Source: Erythrobacter sp. (GTDB lineage Bacteria; Pseudomonadota; Alphaproteobacteria; Sphingomonadales; Sphingomonadaceae). Taken from it: a stretch of 64,000 nt of DNA. Shown here in pieces: positions 25,173 through 32,494 of this stretch (position 1 is its first letter; the number at the start of each line of letters is the position of its first letter). Where the stretch lies: contig NZ_JASJAP010000001.1 of assembly GCF_030066995.1 (NCBI RefSeq), positions 789,230 to 853,229 of the forward strand. The letters run 5' to 3'. The notes under the pieces were generated by a model. It was not told the origin of the DNA and made no database searches. It saw nothing but the letters and a program-made list of their open reading frames with translations. Made by a program: the position numbers and the translations under genes.

Positions 25173-25541
25173 TCAATCTTCCGCTTGCGTTTCGCCCTTC
25201 AGAAGCACGCGAATGTCTTCATGAATGCCTTGCCCAATCTCAGTGGTCGTTCGGTTCAGATCGGCTGGTGGCTTCACATTGAGCAATCCGCCAAACTGCT
25301 GGTTCCAATAACCTTCATACATATCTAGGTCGGCAGGGATTATATCGTCCTGTAGCACATGGTAGCGGACCTCACTGTCGTTGCGCCATTCCTCGCGGAC
25401 CCATTCGAAAAGAGCCCCCGGTTCCTTGTCGAGTGCTTTAGTGACCGTCAAATCGAGGCGCTTCTGTGCTGAATATTCGGTTTGACCGACATACTGGATA
25501 TGTCCCTTTCTCGTAGAATAGAGGCCGTAGATTTCGCCCAT
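25173..25541 (-). CDS. GIY-YIG-fold nuclease-like protein
   Basis: A 122-residue protein. The N-terminus IYGLYSTRKGHIQYVGQTEYSAQKRL is the GIY-YIG core (GLY and YVG signature strands, conserved Arg after it), and DMYEGYWNQQFGGLLNVKPP carries the expected late Glu and the Asn-containing end. The fold occurs in UvrC, homing and restriction nucleases. It is transcribed away from the ATPase/DruA operon, sharing a 204-bp divergent region with it. Target unknown. Confidence 0.75.
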   Translation of the reverse strand: MGEIYGLYSTRKGHIQYVGQTEYSAQKRLDLTVTKALDKEPGALFEWVREEWRNDSEVRYHVLQDDIIPADLDMYEGYWNQQFGGLLNVKPPADLNRTTTEIGQGIHEDIRVLLKGETQAED

Positions 25542-25677
25542 TTCTAATCCTTGGTGTGCGTTCCCTCCAACTATGGTGAAGGGGGGGTTAACAATCAGAC
25601 TTCAAGAGCATACACTGATAGTCAAGGAGGTTCGCTCTGGGGGTTAAATACTCCTGGCAAAACAGGCGGACTGGATC

Positions 25678-25694
25678 CAACGTTCGAAACGTTG
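25678..25694. promoter_or_regulatory. Palindrome before the HTH-ATPase-DruA operon
   Basis: CAACGTTCGAAACGTTG: 7-bp arms around CGA. A second, imperfect inverted repeat (AGGCCTCT ... AGAGCCT, one bulge) follows at 25699-25716. Both lie within 70 bp upstream of the sigma-like gene, in the divergent control region. Likely operator or leader structure. Confidence 0.5.
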
Positions 25695-25745
25695 ACTTAG
25701 GCCTCTTGCAGAGCCTCCTCGAACACTAGTCGAAGGAGACCTGCC

Positions 25746-26105
25746 ATGGCTAACCCCCTGGACAGCCATATCTACTGCTCGCCTTATTTGAGCGTAACGT
25801 CGCTCGATCAACTTCTGGACGTGCCCGGCGAGGATGGACGTCCTTTCCAAATCCCTGATTATGCTCCTACACCTGATATTCAGGTGGCCAAGGATGCTGC
25901 CGGGGAAGAAGTGAATACTGCCGTCGAAAACCTTCCTCCTCGTCAGCGTGAGGTGATCCGGTCAATCTTCTTTTCGGACCATACCGTCACCCAGACGGCC
26001 AAGGCGCTCGAGATCAGCGCATCTGCGGTCGTTAAGCTGCGCAAGAAAGCCCTCAAGCGCTTGGCTACGATCCTCATCCCTCAACGTGACGCCCTTTTGG
26101 CGTGA
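25746..26105 (+). CDS. Sigma-70 region-4-like HTH protein
   Basis: A 119-residue protein. The last about 55 residues, VENLPPRQREVIRSIFFSDHTVTQTAKALEISASAVVKLRKKALKRL (split by the eye into helix, turn, recognition helix), match region 4 of ECF-type sigma factors. The first 60 residues lack a region 2, so it cannot act as a complete sigma factor; it may be a repressor, adaptor or operon activator. AAGGAGACC precedes ATG. Its stop overlaps a possible GTG start of the ATPase gene (GTGA). Confidence 0.75.
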   Translation: MANPLDSHIYCSPYLSVTSLDQLLDVPGEDGRPFQIPDYAPTPDIQVAKDAAGEEVNTAVENLPPRQREVIRSIFFSDHTVTQTAKALEISASAVVKLRKKALKRLATILIPQRDALLA

Positions 26106-26134
26106 TAAGCAAATTTCAGATTCGGAGAACAAAC

Positions 26135-27907
26135 ATGACTACCTCTGCACTTCAGCAACAAAGGAAGTACGTCGAAGAACTCAAGCGCAAGAAGTTCAAT
26201 TTTGGTCTTACCGTGGGAGATGCATTCGTCCGCGGTATCCGTGATATTGGATACAAGCACACGGGAACTGCGCTCGACGAGCAGATCGATAATGGTTACC
26301 AGGCCGGCGCAGACCAAATCCATGTGATTTTTGGATATGGCGGCAGCACATCCCAGAAGAAGCCGACTGAAATCGCGGTGCTAGACAATGGCCACGGCAT
26401 GGAACCTGAGATGGTTCGCGCTGCGGTTACTTGGGGCGGTACTCACAGAGAGGGCGACCGAACTGGCTTTGGTCGCTACGGGTATGGCCTGCCGAGTTCG
26501 GCTATTAGCCAAGGTACGAAATACACCGTATTCTCAAAGACGAGCGATGGTGAACTCAACGCTGTAACAATCGACGTCGAGGATATTTCCGAAGGACGTA
26601 ACACCAACAAGGATGGTCTGATCGTCGTGCCTGAAGCGCGCAAGGCCAAACTCCCGGCCTTTGTGAGTAAATACATCGACGAGCAACTCGGTGGTGATTG
26701 GGACCACGGAACTATCGTAGTCATGGAAAAACTGGACCGCATCGAGCGGACCACCACCAGTGGGTTGCATAAGTTTCTTATGGAACACTTTGGAGTAACT
26801 TACCACAAGCTGCGGGGTGACTTCGACATTGTGGTCAACGGAGAGCTTGTTCAACCTATCGATCCGTTGTTCATTACGCCGGGATATCGATACTATGACT
26901 TGGATGAGCAACGCGCAGAAGCGTTGGAGCCGATTGTAATCGATGTGAAAGACCCAAAGACCAAGGCGGTGAAGGGCAAGATCACCGTCCGAATGTCATA
27001 CATGCGTCCAGATTTCGCTTCTTTAGACAAGATGAAGAAGGCAACCGCGAATAATGCGAATGATCGCTTTTCTATCCTTCGGAAATTCAACGGTTTTATC
27101 TTCTCTCGAAATGGACGGATAATTGATGTCGTCACGCGAAATCCATTAACGTCTTTCCAGACGAATGATCGCTACATCAAGGTGGAAATCGATTTCCCAG
27201 CTGAGCTCGATGAGCATTTCAATATCTCGACTTCGAAGCAACGCGTTGATGTGTCCGAGCAAATCTGGGATAGGCTTCGCGAGGCTGGACTAAGTAAGGC
27301 AATTGATCATCTTCGCGCGAAATTCAAAGAGAAGAATGCAGAGCTCAAAAATATTCGGGAGCAGGATAAGAACAAGAAAAGAGCTTCTGAGGAAGCTATG
27401 GAGCGCGCGGCAGAACTCGCTGATCCACGCCCGAACAAGGACGATGCAGAGCGTCGAGAGAAGCGAGGTGAAGAAGGCCTAGAGCGTGAAGCAGCGCGGC
27501 GTTCTAGCGAGACTGGTGTCGACCCTGACACGACGAGGCGGCAACTCGAACTCGAAATAAAAGATCGAGGGTACAAGGTAGCTTTCGACAATTCGGCTGG
27601 AGCGCCTATCTTTCGGGTTGAACAAATCGGTGGAGCCAAAGCTCTTTTTATCAACAAAGCATCCCGTTTCTTCCAGGAAGTACATTCTGGTCCCAAGAGT
27701 ACGCCTGATGTTCGGGCGGCATTGGAACTGCTTCTATTCTCGATTGGTGACCGGATTCTGGACACAAAGGACACGCAAAGAGACTGGTATCAATTTGAAA
27801 TTGGAGAATGGTCCCGTAAACTGGAGCTTTCATTGGGCCAGTTGCAATTGCAGGTCACCAGCAATGAAGAAGAAAATGATGAGGAAGACACGAAGGCAGC
27901 CGCTTAG
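26135..27907 (+). CDS. GHKL (Hsp90/MutL/MORC-type) ATPase
   Basis: A 590-residue protein. The Bergerat ATP fold is at the N-terminus: N box ALDEQIDNGYQAG (about 46-58, catalytic Glu and Asn), DNGHGM (about 84-89), and the lid GFGRYGYGLPSSA (about 111-123). The middle resembles the MutL/MORC transducer domain; about 385-460 is highly charged and probably coiled coil. This looks closer to bacterial MORC-like ATPases than to HtpG. ATG 26135 has GGAG 8 bp upstream; GTG 26102 overlaps the previous stop and is an alternative. ATP-driven dimer closure on DNA or a partner is the family behaviour. Confidence 0.85.
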   Translation: MTTSALQQQRKYVEELKRKKFNFGLTVGDAFVRGIRDIGYKHTGTALDEQIDNGYQAGADQIHVIFGYGGSTSQKKPTEIAVLDNGHGMEPEMVRAAVTWGGTHREGDRTGFGRYGYGLPSSAISQGTKYTVFSKTSDGELNAVTIDVEDISEGRNTNKDGLIVVPEARKAKLPAFVSKYIDEQLGGDWDHGTIVVMEKLDRIERTTTSGLHKFLMEHFGVTYHKLRGDFDIVVNGELVQPIDPLFITPGYRYYDLDEQRAEALEPIVIDVKDPKTKAVKGKITVRMSYMRPDFASLDKMKKATANNANDRFSILRKFNGFIFSRNGRIIDVVTRNPLTSFQTNDRYIKVEIDFPAELDEHFNISTSKQRVDVSEQIWDRLREAGLSKAIDHLRAKFKEKNAELKNIREQDKNKKRASEEAMERAAELADPRPNKDDAERREKRGEEGLEREAARRSSETGVDPDTTRRQLELEIKDRGYKVAFDNSAGAPIFRVEQIGGAKALFINKASRFFQEVHSGPKSTPDVRAALELLLFSIGDRILDTKDTQRDWYQFEIGEWSRKLELSLGQLQLQVTSNEEENDEEDTKAAA

Positions 27908-27935
27908 ATTCGTAGCCACAATCGTGCAATAACAA

Positions 27936-27961
27936 CCGGGCCCCCCTAACGGGGGGCCCGG
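27936..27961. terminator. Strong hairpin between ATPase and DruA genes
   Basis: Perfect 11-bp GC-only stem (CCGGGCCCCCC and complement) with a TAAC loop, 28 bp after the ATPase stop. Followed by ATTTGATT rather than a T-run, so it may be a partial terminator, RNA processing site or mRNA stabiliser that sets the ATPase:DruA ratio. It lies 35 bp before the DruA ATG. Confidence 0.6.
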
Positions 27962-27996
27962 ATTTGATTCTGGCAACGAAAAAAGGGGACCGATCG

Positions 27997-29982
27997 ATGG
28001 CTTCAGAGGTGCGCAAAGTGACGCCCTATTTGCCGCCGGCGATCATGTCCAAGCTATGTGCATATATCCGCACCAAGCAGGAGCAAGGTGAATCGTTGCG
28101 AGCGTCATTAAGAAGCTTGGACGTGACATGGCGGAATGAGCCTTGGAGCCTGCAACTGAGAGCAACGGCCTTGGTGCTTGCAGATTTGCTTGATCAGGGA
28201 TGGAGCATTTCTGCTTTGACCCGATCGATTGAACTTGTTCCTCCTGGTCTTAAGACCGGCACCGAGACAGCCGAGGATGCGAAGCTCAGACTGAGGCATG
28301 CATTGCAAGTTGGTCGAAAGCGTCAGTTGCAAGACCCGAGTGTGCAGAAGTTCTTGGATCGTGTGATGGCAAAGCGCTGGCGTGGAGGCGTAAAGTCTTC
28401 AGTGCTCGATCTTGTTGACGATGGCGCTGAATTGGCGGCTTTGCTCCGCACAACTCGCGACAAGCCGTTTGAAGCTACTTTGAAGGACCTGCGTAAAATT
28501 GTGCGCCCATCCCTTGAAGTGGTCGAAGAAGGAGCGAGGTGTGCGACCACCGGGCTTCGGCTGATGGATATCTGGCGGTTCTTTAGGCACACCTGGTCCC
28601 TCGAGTATCGCTCGATTCCAGGGAGGCAGTTGCCGATTTTGATCCGGAATGACGCTAGACCAAATCGACCGGTGATAGGAATTGCTCAGCTCGCAAGCCC
28701 GATCCTAAGAACCAAGCCACGTGACAATTGGCTTCAATGGACGCCAGAGCCCTTCATTGACGCACTTCAGAGAGGCGTGTGGCCTATTGATGATACTCTT
28801 GCCGCTCTGGCGGATAGGGTCGGTCAAAGCGCTAGTGAGATCCGCTTCGATGACCTGGCTGACATTGACGAGATAGCGAACCCCACAGAGAACCTGATCT
28901 TTAGGCTAGAGCAAAAAGCTGCAGGGGCAGCTGCCAAACGTGAGAACCAGTTGAAAGCGGCTTACGCTGCGTCGAAAGGGCAAGTCCAATCCCAGAAAGA
29001 TGCCGCACATCAGGGCTGGTCCGAAGCTGATTGGCATAAAGCGTCGGGGGAGGTGCTTTATGTTCGCAAGCGCGCGGAAACGCTTGCTAAGCTAATGAAG
29101 GCAAAAATTACCTTTGAGAGTCTCGACCGAAAGCTTCGTGGCGATGATCTGTTAGACCATTTTCTGGCTGAGAGGCAGGGCGCCCAAGCCATCTCAGTAG
29201 CGCTTCAGGAGTTCAGAAAGGCAGGATTGGCTAGCCAGATTGCTGACTTGTCGGTCTGCGGAGCGGTTGCGCCTTACAACGCTCTCTTAGGTGGAAAACT
29301 TGTGGCCCTCTTAGCGGCCTCGCGCGAGGCACATGAGGCTTGGAGATCGAAGTACCAAGACCAGGTAAGCATTATCAGCTCGCAAATGGCTGGTAGGCCG
29401 ATCAGTCGTCCGGCGGATTTGAAGGTGCTGACGACAACCTCGTTGTACGGACGTGGTTCGAGCCAATACAATCGACTGAGACTGCAAGCCGGAACATTCC
29501 GCGGCTTGAAGGACGGATTGGAATGGGAGAAGCTTGAGGAGACCACGGCGGGATACGGTACCGTTCACATGGGTGCTGAAACCGTACAAAGGCTAAGACA
29601 ATTCTCAGAAGACTCATACGGCGCGCGCAGGATTAACAATCGGTTTGGTGAAGGCACCAGCCCACGGTTGCGCCAAGTTCGTGAAGGTCTGGATGCACTA
29701 GGCATCGAAAGCGATGACGTACTGAACCACGCTACGCCAAGGCTTTTCTATGCTTGCGCGTTGAACGAACAAGCAAAAGACCAACTGATTGGGTTGTCTT
29801 CGCGAAAACCAGCCAAGCAAGCAAGTGTCGATCTGATAGCCGATGCTTGGCGTAGACGCTGGCTCGCTTCACGTATCCAATCTGATGATGTTTTGATGCA
29901 AGTCGAGTCAAGAAATGCACAGAATGTCAGAAGCGACCTCCTCCCAGCAGAAGATGATGGTCAGTTCATAATGCCACTCTGA
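27997..29982 (+). CDS. DruA-family (DUF4338) protein
   Basis: A 661-residue protein, longer than typical DUF4338 proteins (about 300-450). Family blocks in order: WRFFRHTWSLEYRSI, GRQLPILI (209-216), RPVIGIAQLASP, RDNWLQW (242-248), then after a charged, probably coiled-coil insert (about 290-370) CGAVAPYNALLGGKLVALL (421-439), TTTSLYGRGSSQYNRLRL (479-496) and GYGTVHM (519-525). DUF4338 is the DruA component of Druantia type I defence, but no DruB-E are here. ATG 27997 with GGGGAC upstream chosen over TTG 27964. Partner is inferred to be the ATPase just upstream. Confidence 0.75.
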   Translation: MASEVRKVTPYLPPAIMSKLCAYIRTKQEQGESLRASLRSLDVTWRNEPWSLQLRATALVLADLLDQGWSISALTRSIELVPPGLKTGTETAEDAKLRLRHALQVGRKRQLQDPSVQKFLDRVMAKRWRGGVKSSVLDLVDDGAELAALLRTTRDKPFEATLKDLRKIVRPSLEVVEEGARCATTGLRLMDIWRFFRHTWSLEYRSIPGRQLPILIRNDARPNRPVIGIAQLASPILRTKPRDNWLQWTPEPFIDALQRGVWPIDDTLAALADRVGQSASEIRFDDLADIDEIANPTENLIFRLEQKAAGAAAKRENQLKAAYAASKGQVQSQKDAAHQGWSEADWHKASGEVLYVRKRAETLAKLMKAKITFESLDRKLRGDDLLDHFLAERQGAQAISVALQEFRKAGLASQIADLSVCGAVAPYNALLGGKLVALLAASREAHEAWRSKYQDQVSIISSQMAGRPISRPADLKVLTTTSLYGRGSSQYNRLRLQAGTFRGLKDGLEWEKLEETTAGYGTVHMGAETVQRLRQFSEDSYGARRINNRFGEGTSPRLRQVREGLDALGIESDDVLNHATPRLFYACALNEQAKDQLIGLSSRKPAKQASVDLIADAWRRRWLASRIQSDDVLMQVESRNAQNVRSDLLPAEDDGQFIMPL

Positions 29983-30000
29983 AGGTCACTGGGGATAGGA

Positions 30001-30017
30001 CTTACACCAGGCTTACA
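30001..30017. promoter_or_regulatory. Candidate integrase arm-type sites, right end
   Basis: CTTACA at 30001 and 30012, period 11 bp, identical in spacing and orientation to the pair at 17771-17787. Located between the DruA stop and the attR repeat. Confidence 0.55.
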
Positions 30018-30082
30018 CGAGTATCGCGTGGTGGGCTCTAGGGGATGTTGGAGCGAACAACTGGCTGAGCATATTGAGAAAA

Positions 30083-30159
<77 letters not shown>

Positions 30160-30653
30160 ACACCGAACAGGCTGCGAGCCCATGATCCGGGTGCGCGGGT
30201 CGAGAGGCCATGGGGCCGGTCTCGAATCGCGAGAGGCGTTGCATTTAGCGATCCGCCGCCGCAGATCAAGGCATTCCTTGTTGGAAATCCAATCGCGGTC
30301 GGTTTGGGCAAGAAAGCTTTGGTAGGAGCGGGCGTGTCCGTTCCGTCATGTCCGGTTGCTGCGATCTCGATTTGCTCGATGTCGAAAGCGATGCGCAGGG
30401 CAACGGGTCGCGGAGTCTCCAGGCGGGTGCGGCTTGCCTGGCTTACGGTATCGGTTGCCTGACGGCAGGGATCATTGTGGGGGAACCCCACCGCCAGGAC
30501 TTTCATCGAGCGTCCAACACTTTGGCCTGCGGCGCGATGCTCCGCAGACGGCGACCCGAACGCCCGAGCCTCAAGAGGCCTGGACCCTCTTTACTGTGCC
30601 TTACGTCAACGGAAAGTCGCCCAAATGGGTGACATAAGGTATAAAGCCGTATC
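30160..30653. other. 494-bp stretch without a clear gene
   Basis: Contains only short competing reading frames with no recognisable family, one of which runs into the tRNA. A TATAAA at about 30640-30645 could be the -10 of the LuxR gene, and CGCCCAAATGGGTG around 30617-30630 is a near-palindrome in its promoter region. Otherwise I see nothing. Confidence 0.5.
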
Positions 30654-31364
30654 ATGCAGCGGCATTTCGAAACGATCGAGGGCCTCAGCGATATCGGGGA
30701 AATCCTGCTCTATTCGAGCCAGCTGTGCCGGGATCAGGGCGTGATCCGGCAGAGTTATCATCTCACACAGCCTTTCGACGCGCAGAACTCAGCTCACGCT
30801 TTGGTCTACGCCGACGGCTTTAGGGAGGAGTGGCTGGCTCGCTACGAGGACGAGGAATTTCGCAAGAGCGATCCGATCCCGGAGCGGACGATGCAGCGCG
30901 GCGCCATACTGAGCTGGATGGATGCGCGCAGCGCAGCGCCCAACACGGCGGCAAACGAAGCTTATTTCGCGGCGATGGATAAGGAGGGGCTGCGTTATGG
31001 CTTTGGCTTACCCTTGTTTGGTCCGCGCGGGCGCAACGCCTACGCCTCGTTCGATTTCGGCAAGCCGATTTGCGAGATTGCGCCCAAAACACTCGGCTTT
31101 GTGCGCGCGGTGCCCCAAGCCGCGCACCAGAGGATCTGCGTCCTGCTCGATGCGATGGACGCCACTCCCGAATTGTCGGAACGCGAGCGGCAAGTCCTGC
31201 AATGGGTGGTGCGCGGCAAATCCTTTGCCGCCATCGCGCAAATCCTCGGTATCGCACCCGACACAGTGAAGACTTACGCGCGACGCATCTACGCCAAGCT
31301 CGACGTCTCGGATCGCGTTGGTGCAACCGTCGCGGCGCTCAAGCTTGGGCTTGTCACGGTTTAG
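30654..31364 (+). CDS. LuxR-family regulator with autoinducer-binding domain (solo)
   Basis: A 236-residue protein. Residues about 20-165 look like the autoinducer-binding domain (YADGFREEWLARYEDEEFRKSDPI, GLRYGFGLPLFGPRG), though the canonical W-x-x-x-Y-x-x-x-Y set is only partly kept. Residues 170-236 are the LuxR HTH: LSERERQVLQWVVRGKSFAAIAQILG, DTVKTYARRIYAKL. No luxI-type synthase is in the window, so it is a solo. It ends convergent with rodA, overlapping by 4 bp. Confidence 0.85.
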   Translation: MQRHFETIEGLSDIGEILLYSSQLCRDQGVIRQSYHLTQPFDAQNSAHALVYADGFREEWLARYEDEEFRKSDPIPERTMQRGAILSWMDARSAAPNTAANEAYFAAMDKEGLRYGFGLPLFGPRGRNAYASFDFGKPICEIAPKTLGFVRAVPQAAHQRICVLLDAMDATPELSERERQVLQWVVRGKSFAAIAQILGIAPDTVKTYARRIYAKLDVSDRVGATVAALKLGLVTV

Positions 31365-32494
31365 GTGCCCGAAAGCCCCCCTTTGGGTGCGTTCTGGTTC
31401 CAGCGGCGGACCATCATCAAGGCCCCGATGCAGATCATGTTCGTAAGCATCGAAGACCCGCCATGGCTCATGAAGGGTAGGGGAATACCGACAACCGGAG
31501 CCATTCCCATCACCATCATCAGATTGACAGCTATGTAGAAGAAGATCGTTGCGCTCATGCCGGCGGCGATCAGACTGGCGAACCGATCACGGCTTGCGCG
31601 CGCCACTCCCATGCCCCAGCGCAGGATGACGCTGAACACGGCAATCACGAACAGGCCGCCGACAAGGCCCCACTCCTCTGCCATCGTCGCGAAGACGAAA
31701 TCGGTGTGCGGTTCGGGCAGGTATTGCAGGTGGCTTTGCGATCCGTTGTTGAAGCCCTTGCCGAAGATCCCGCCCGAGCCGATGGCTATCTTGGACTGGG
31801 TAATGTGATAGCCCGCTCCCAGCGCGTCCTCTTCGGGATTGAACATCGTCATGACGCGGCGCTGCTGATACTCCTTCAGGCCGAAGAGGAAGACGAGCGG
31901 AGCCAGAGCGGCGGCGGCGGCGCCCGCTCCTATGAACCACCGCATCGGAAGCCCAGCCAAGAGCATCACGACGCCGCCGCCGAAAGCGATGGCCAGGCTT
32001 GTGCCCAGATCGGGCTGCATCAGCACGAGCCCGACCGGCATAACGATCATCGCCCCGGGCACAAACAGGGCGCGCCAATTGGTGACCATGCTGTTGGGTA
32101 GCGAGGAGTAGAACAGGGCAAGCGTGACCACGATGACAGGCTTCATCAATTCGGACGGCTGCAGCACCATGGGCCCCAGCTGCAACCAGCGCTGGCTCCC
32201 TCCGCGCAGCGCGCCCATCGCTTCCACGGCAACGAGCATCAGGAGCACGACCACATAGGCGGGGTAGGTCATCAGCCGCACGAAGTCGCGCGGGAGCGCC
32301 GATATCACCAGGGCTATGACAAGGGCGACGCCAAAACGCAGAACGTGCGAACTGGCGTAGGGCTGCATGGAGCCACCGGCCGCAGAGTAGAGGACAGCCG
32401 CGCCAAAGGCCACCAGGGCAAACAGAGGAATAAGCATTCCCCAGGGCTGGCGAGCTATGGGGTAGGGGATGATACCGGATCTTTGGGCGCTCAC
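31361..32494 (-). CDS. rodA: Rod-shape peptidoglycan glycosyltransferase RodA
   Basis: A 377-residue SEDS-family membrane protein with about ten hydrophobic segments. Signatures: DFVRLMTYPAYVV, LQPSELMKPVIVV, LMQPDLGTSLAIAFGGG (the PDxGT block) and the C-terminal GIPLPFMSHGGSSML. It polymerises lipid II in the elongasome together with PBP2, whose gene overlaps by 4 bp upstream. Last gene of the mre cluster. Confidence 0.95.
   Translation of the reverse strand: MSAQRSGIIPYPIARQPWGMLIPLFALVAFGAAVLYSAAGGSMQPYASSHVLRFGVALVIALVISALPRDFVRLMTYPAYVVVLLMLVAVEAMGALRGGSQRWLQLGPMVLQPSELMKPVIVVTLALFYSSLPNSMVTNWRALFVPGAMIVMPVGLVLMQPDLGTSLAIAFGGGVVMLLAGLPMRWFIGAGAAAAALAPLVFLFGLKEYQQRRVMTMFNPEEDALGAGYHITQSKIAIGSGGIFGKGFNNGSQSHLQYLPEPHTDFVFATMAEEWGLVGGLFVIAVFSVILRWGMGVARASRDRFASLIAAGMSATIFFYIAVNLMMVMGMAPVVGIPLPFMSHGGSSMLTNMICIGALMMVRRWNQNAPKGGLSGT

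Noticed and set aside
25746-26105. Functional ECF sigma factor
   Set aside because: Only region 4 is present; region 2 needed for -10 recognition and core binding is missing.
26135-27907. HtpG (Hsp90) chaperone or second MutL
   Set aside because: The ATP-binding motifs fit GHKL, but the conserved HtpG middle and C-terminal blocks and the MutL endonuclease motif are absent.
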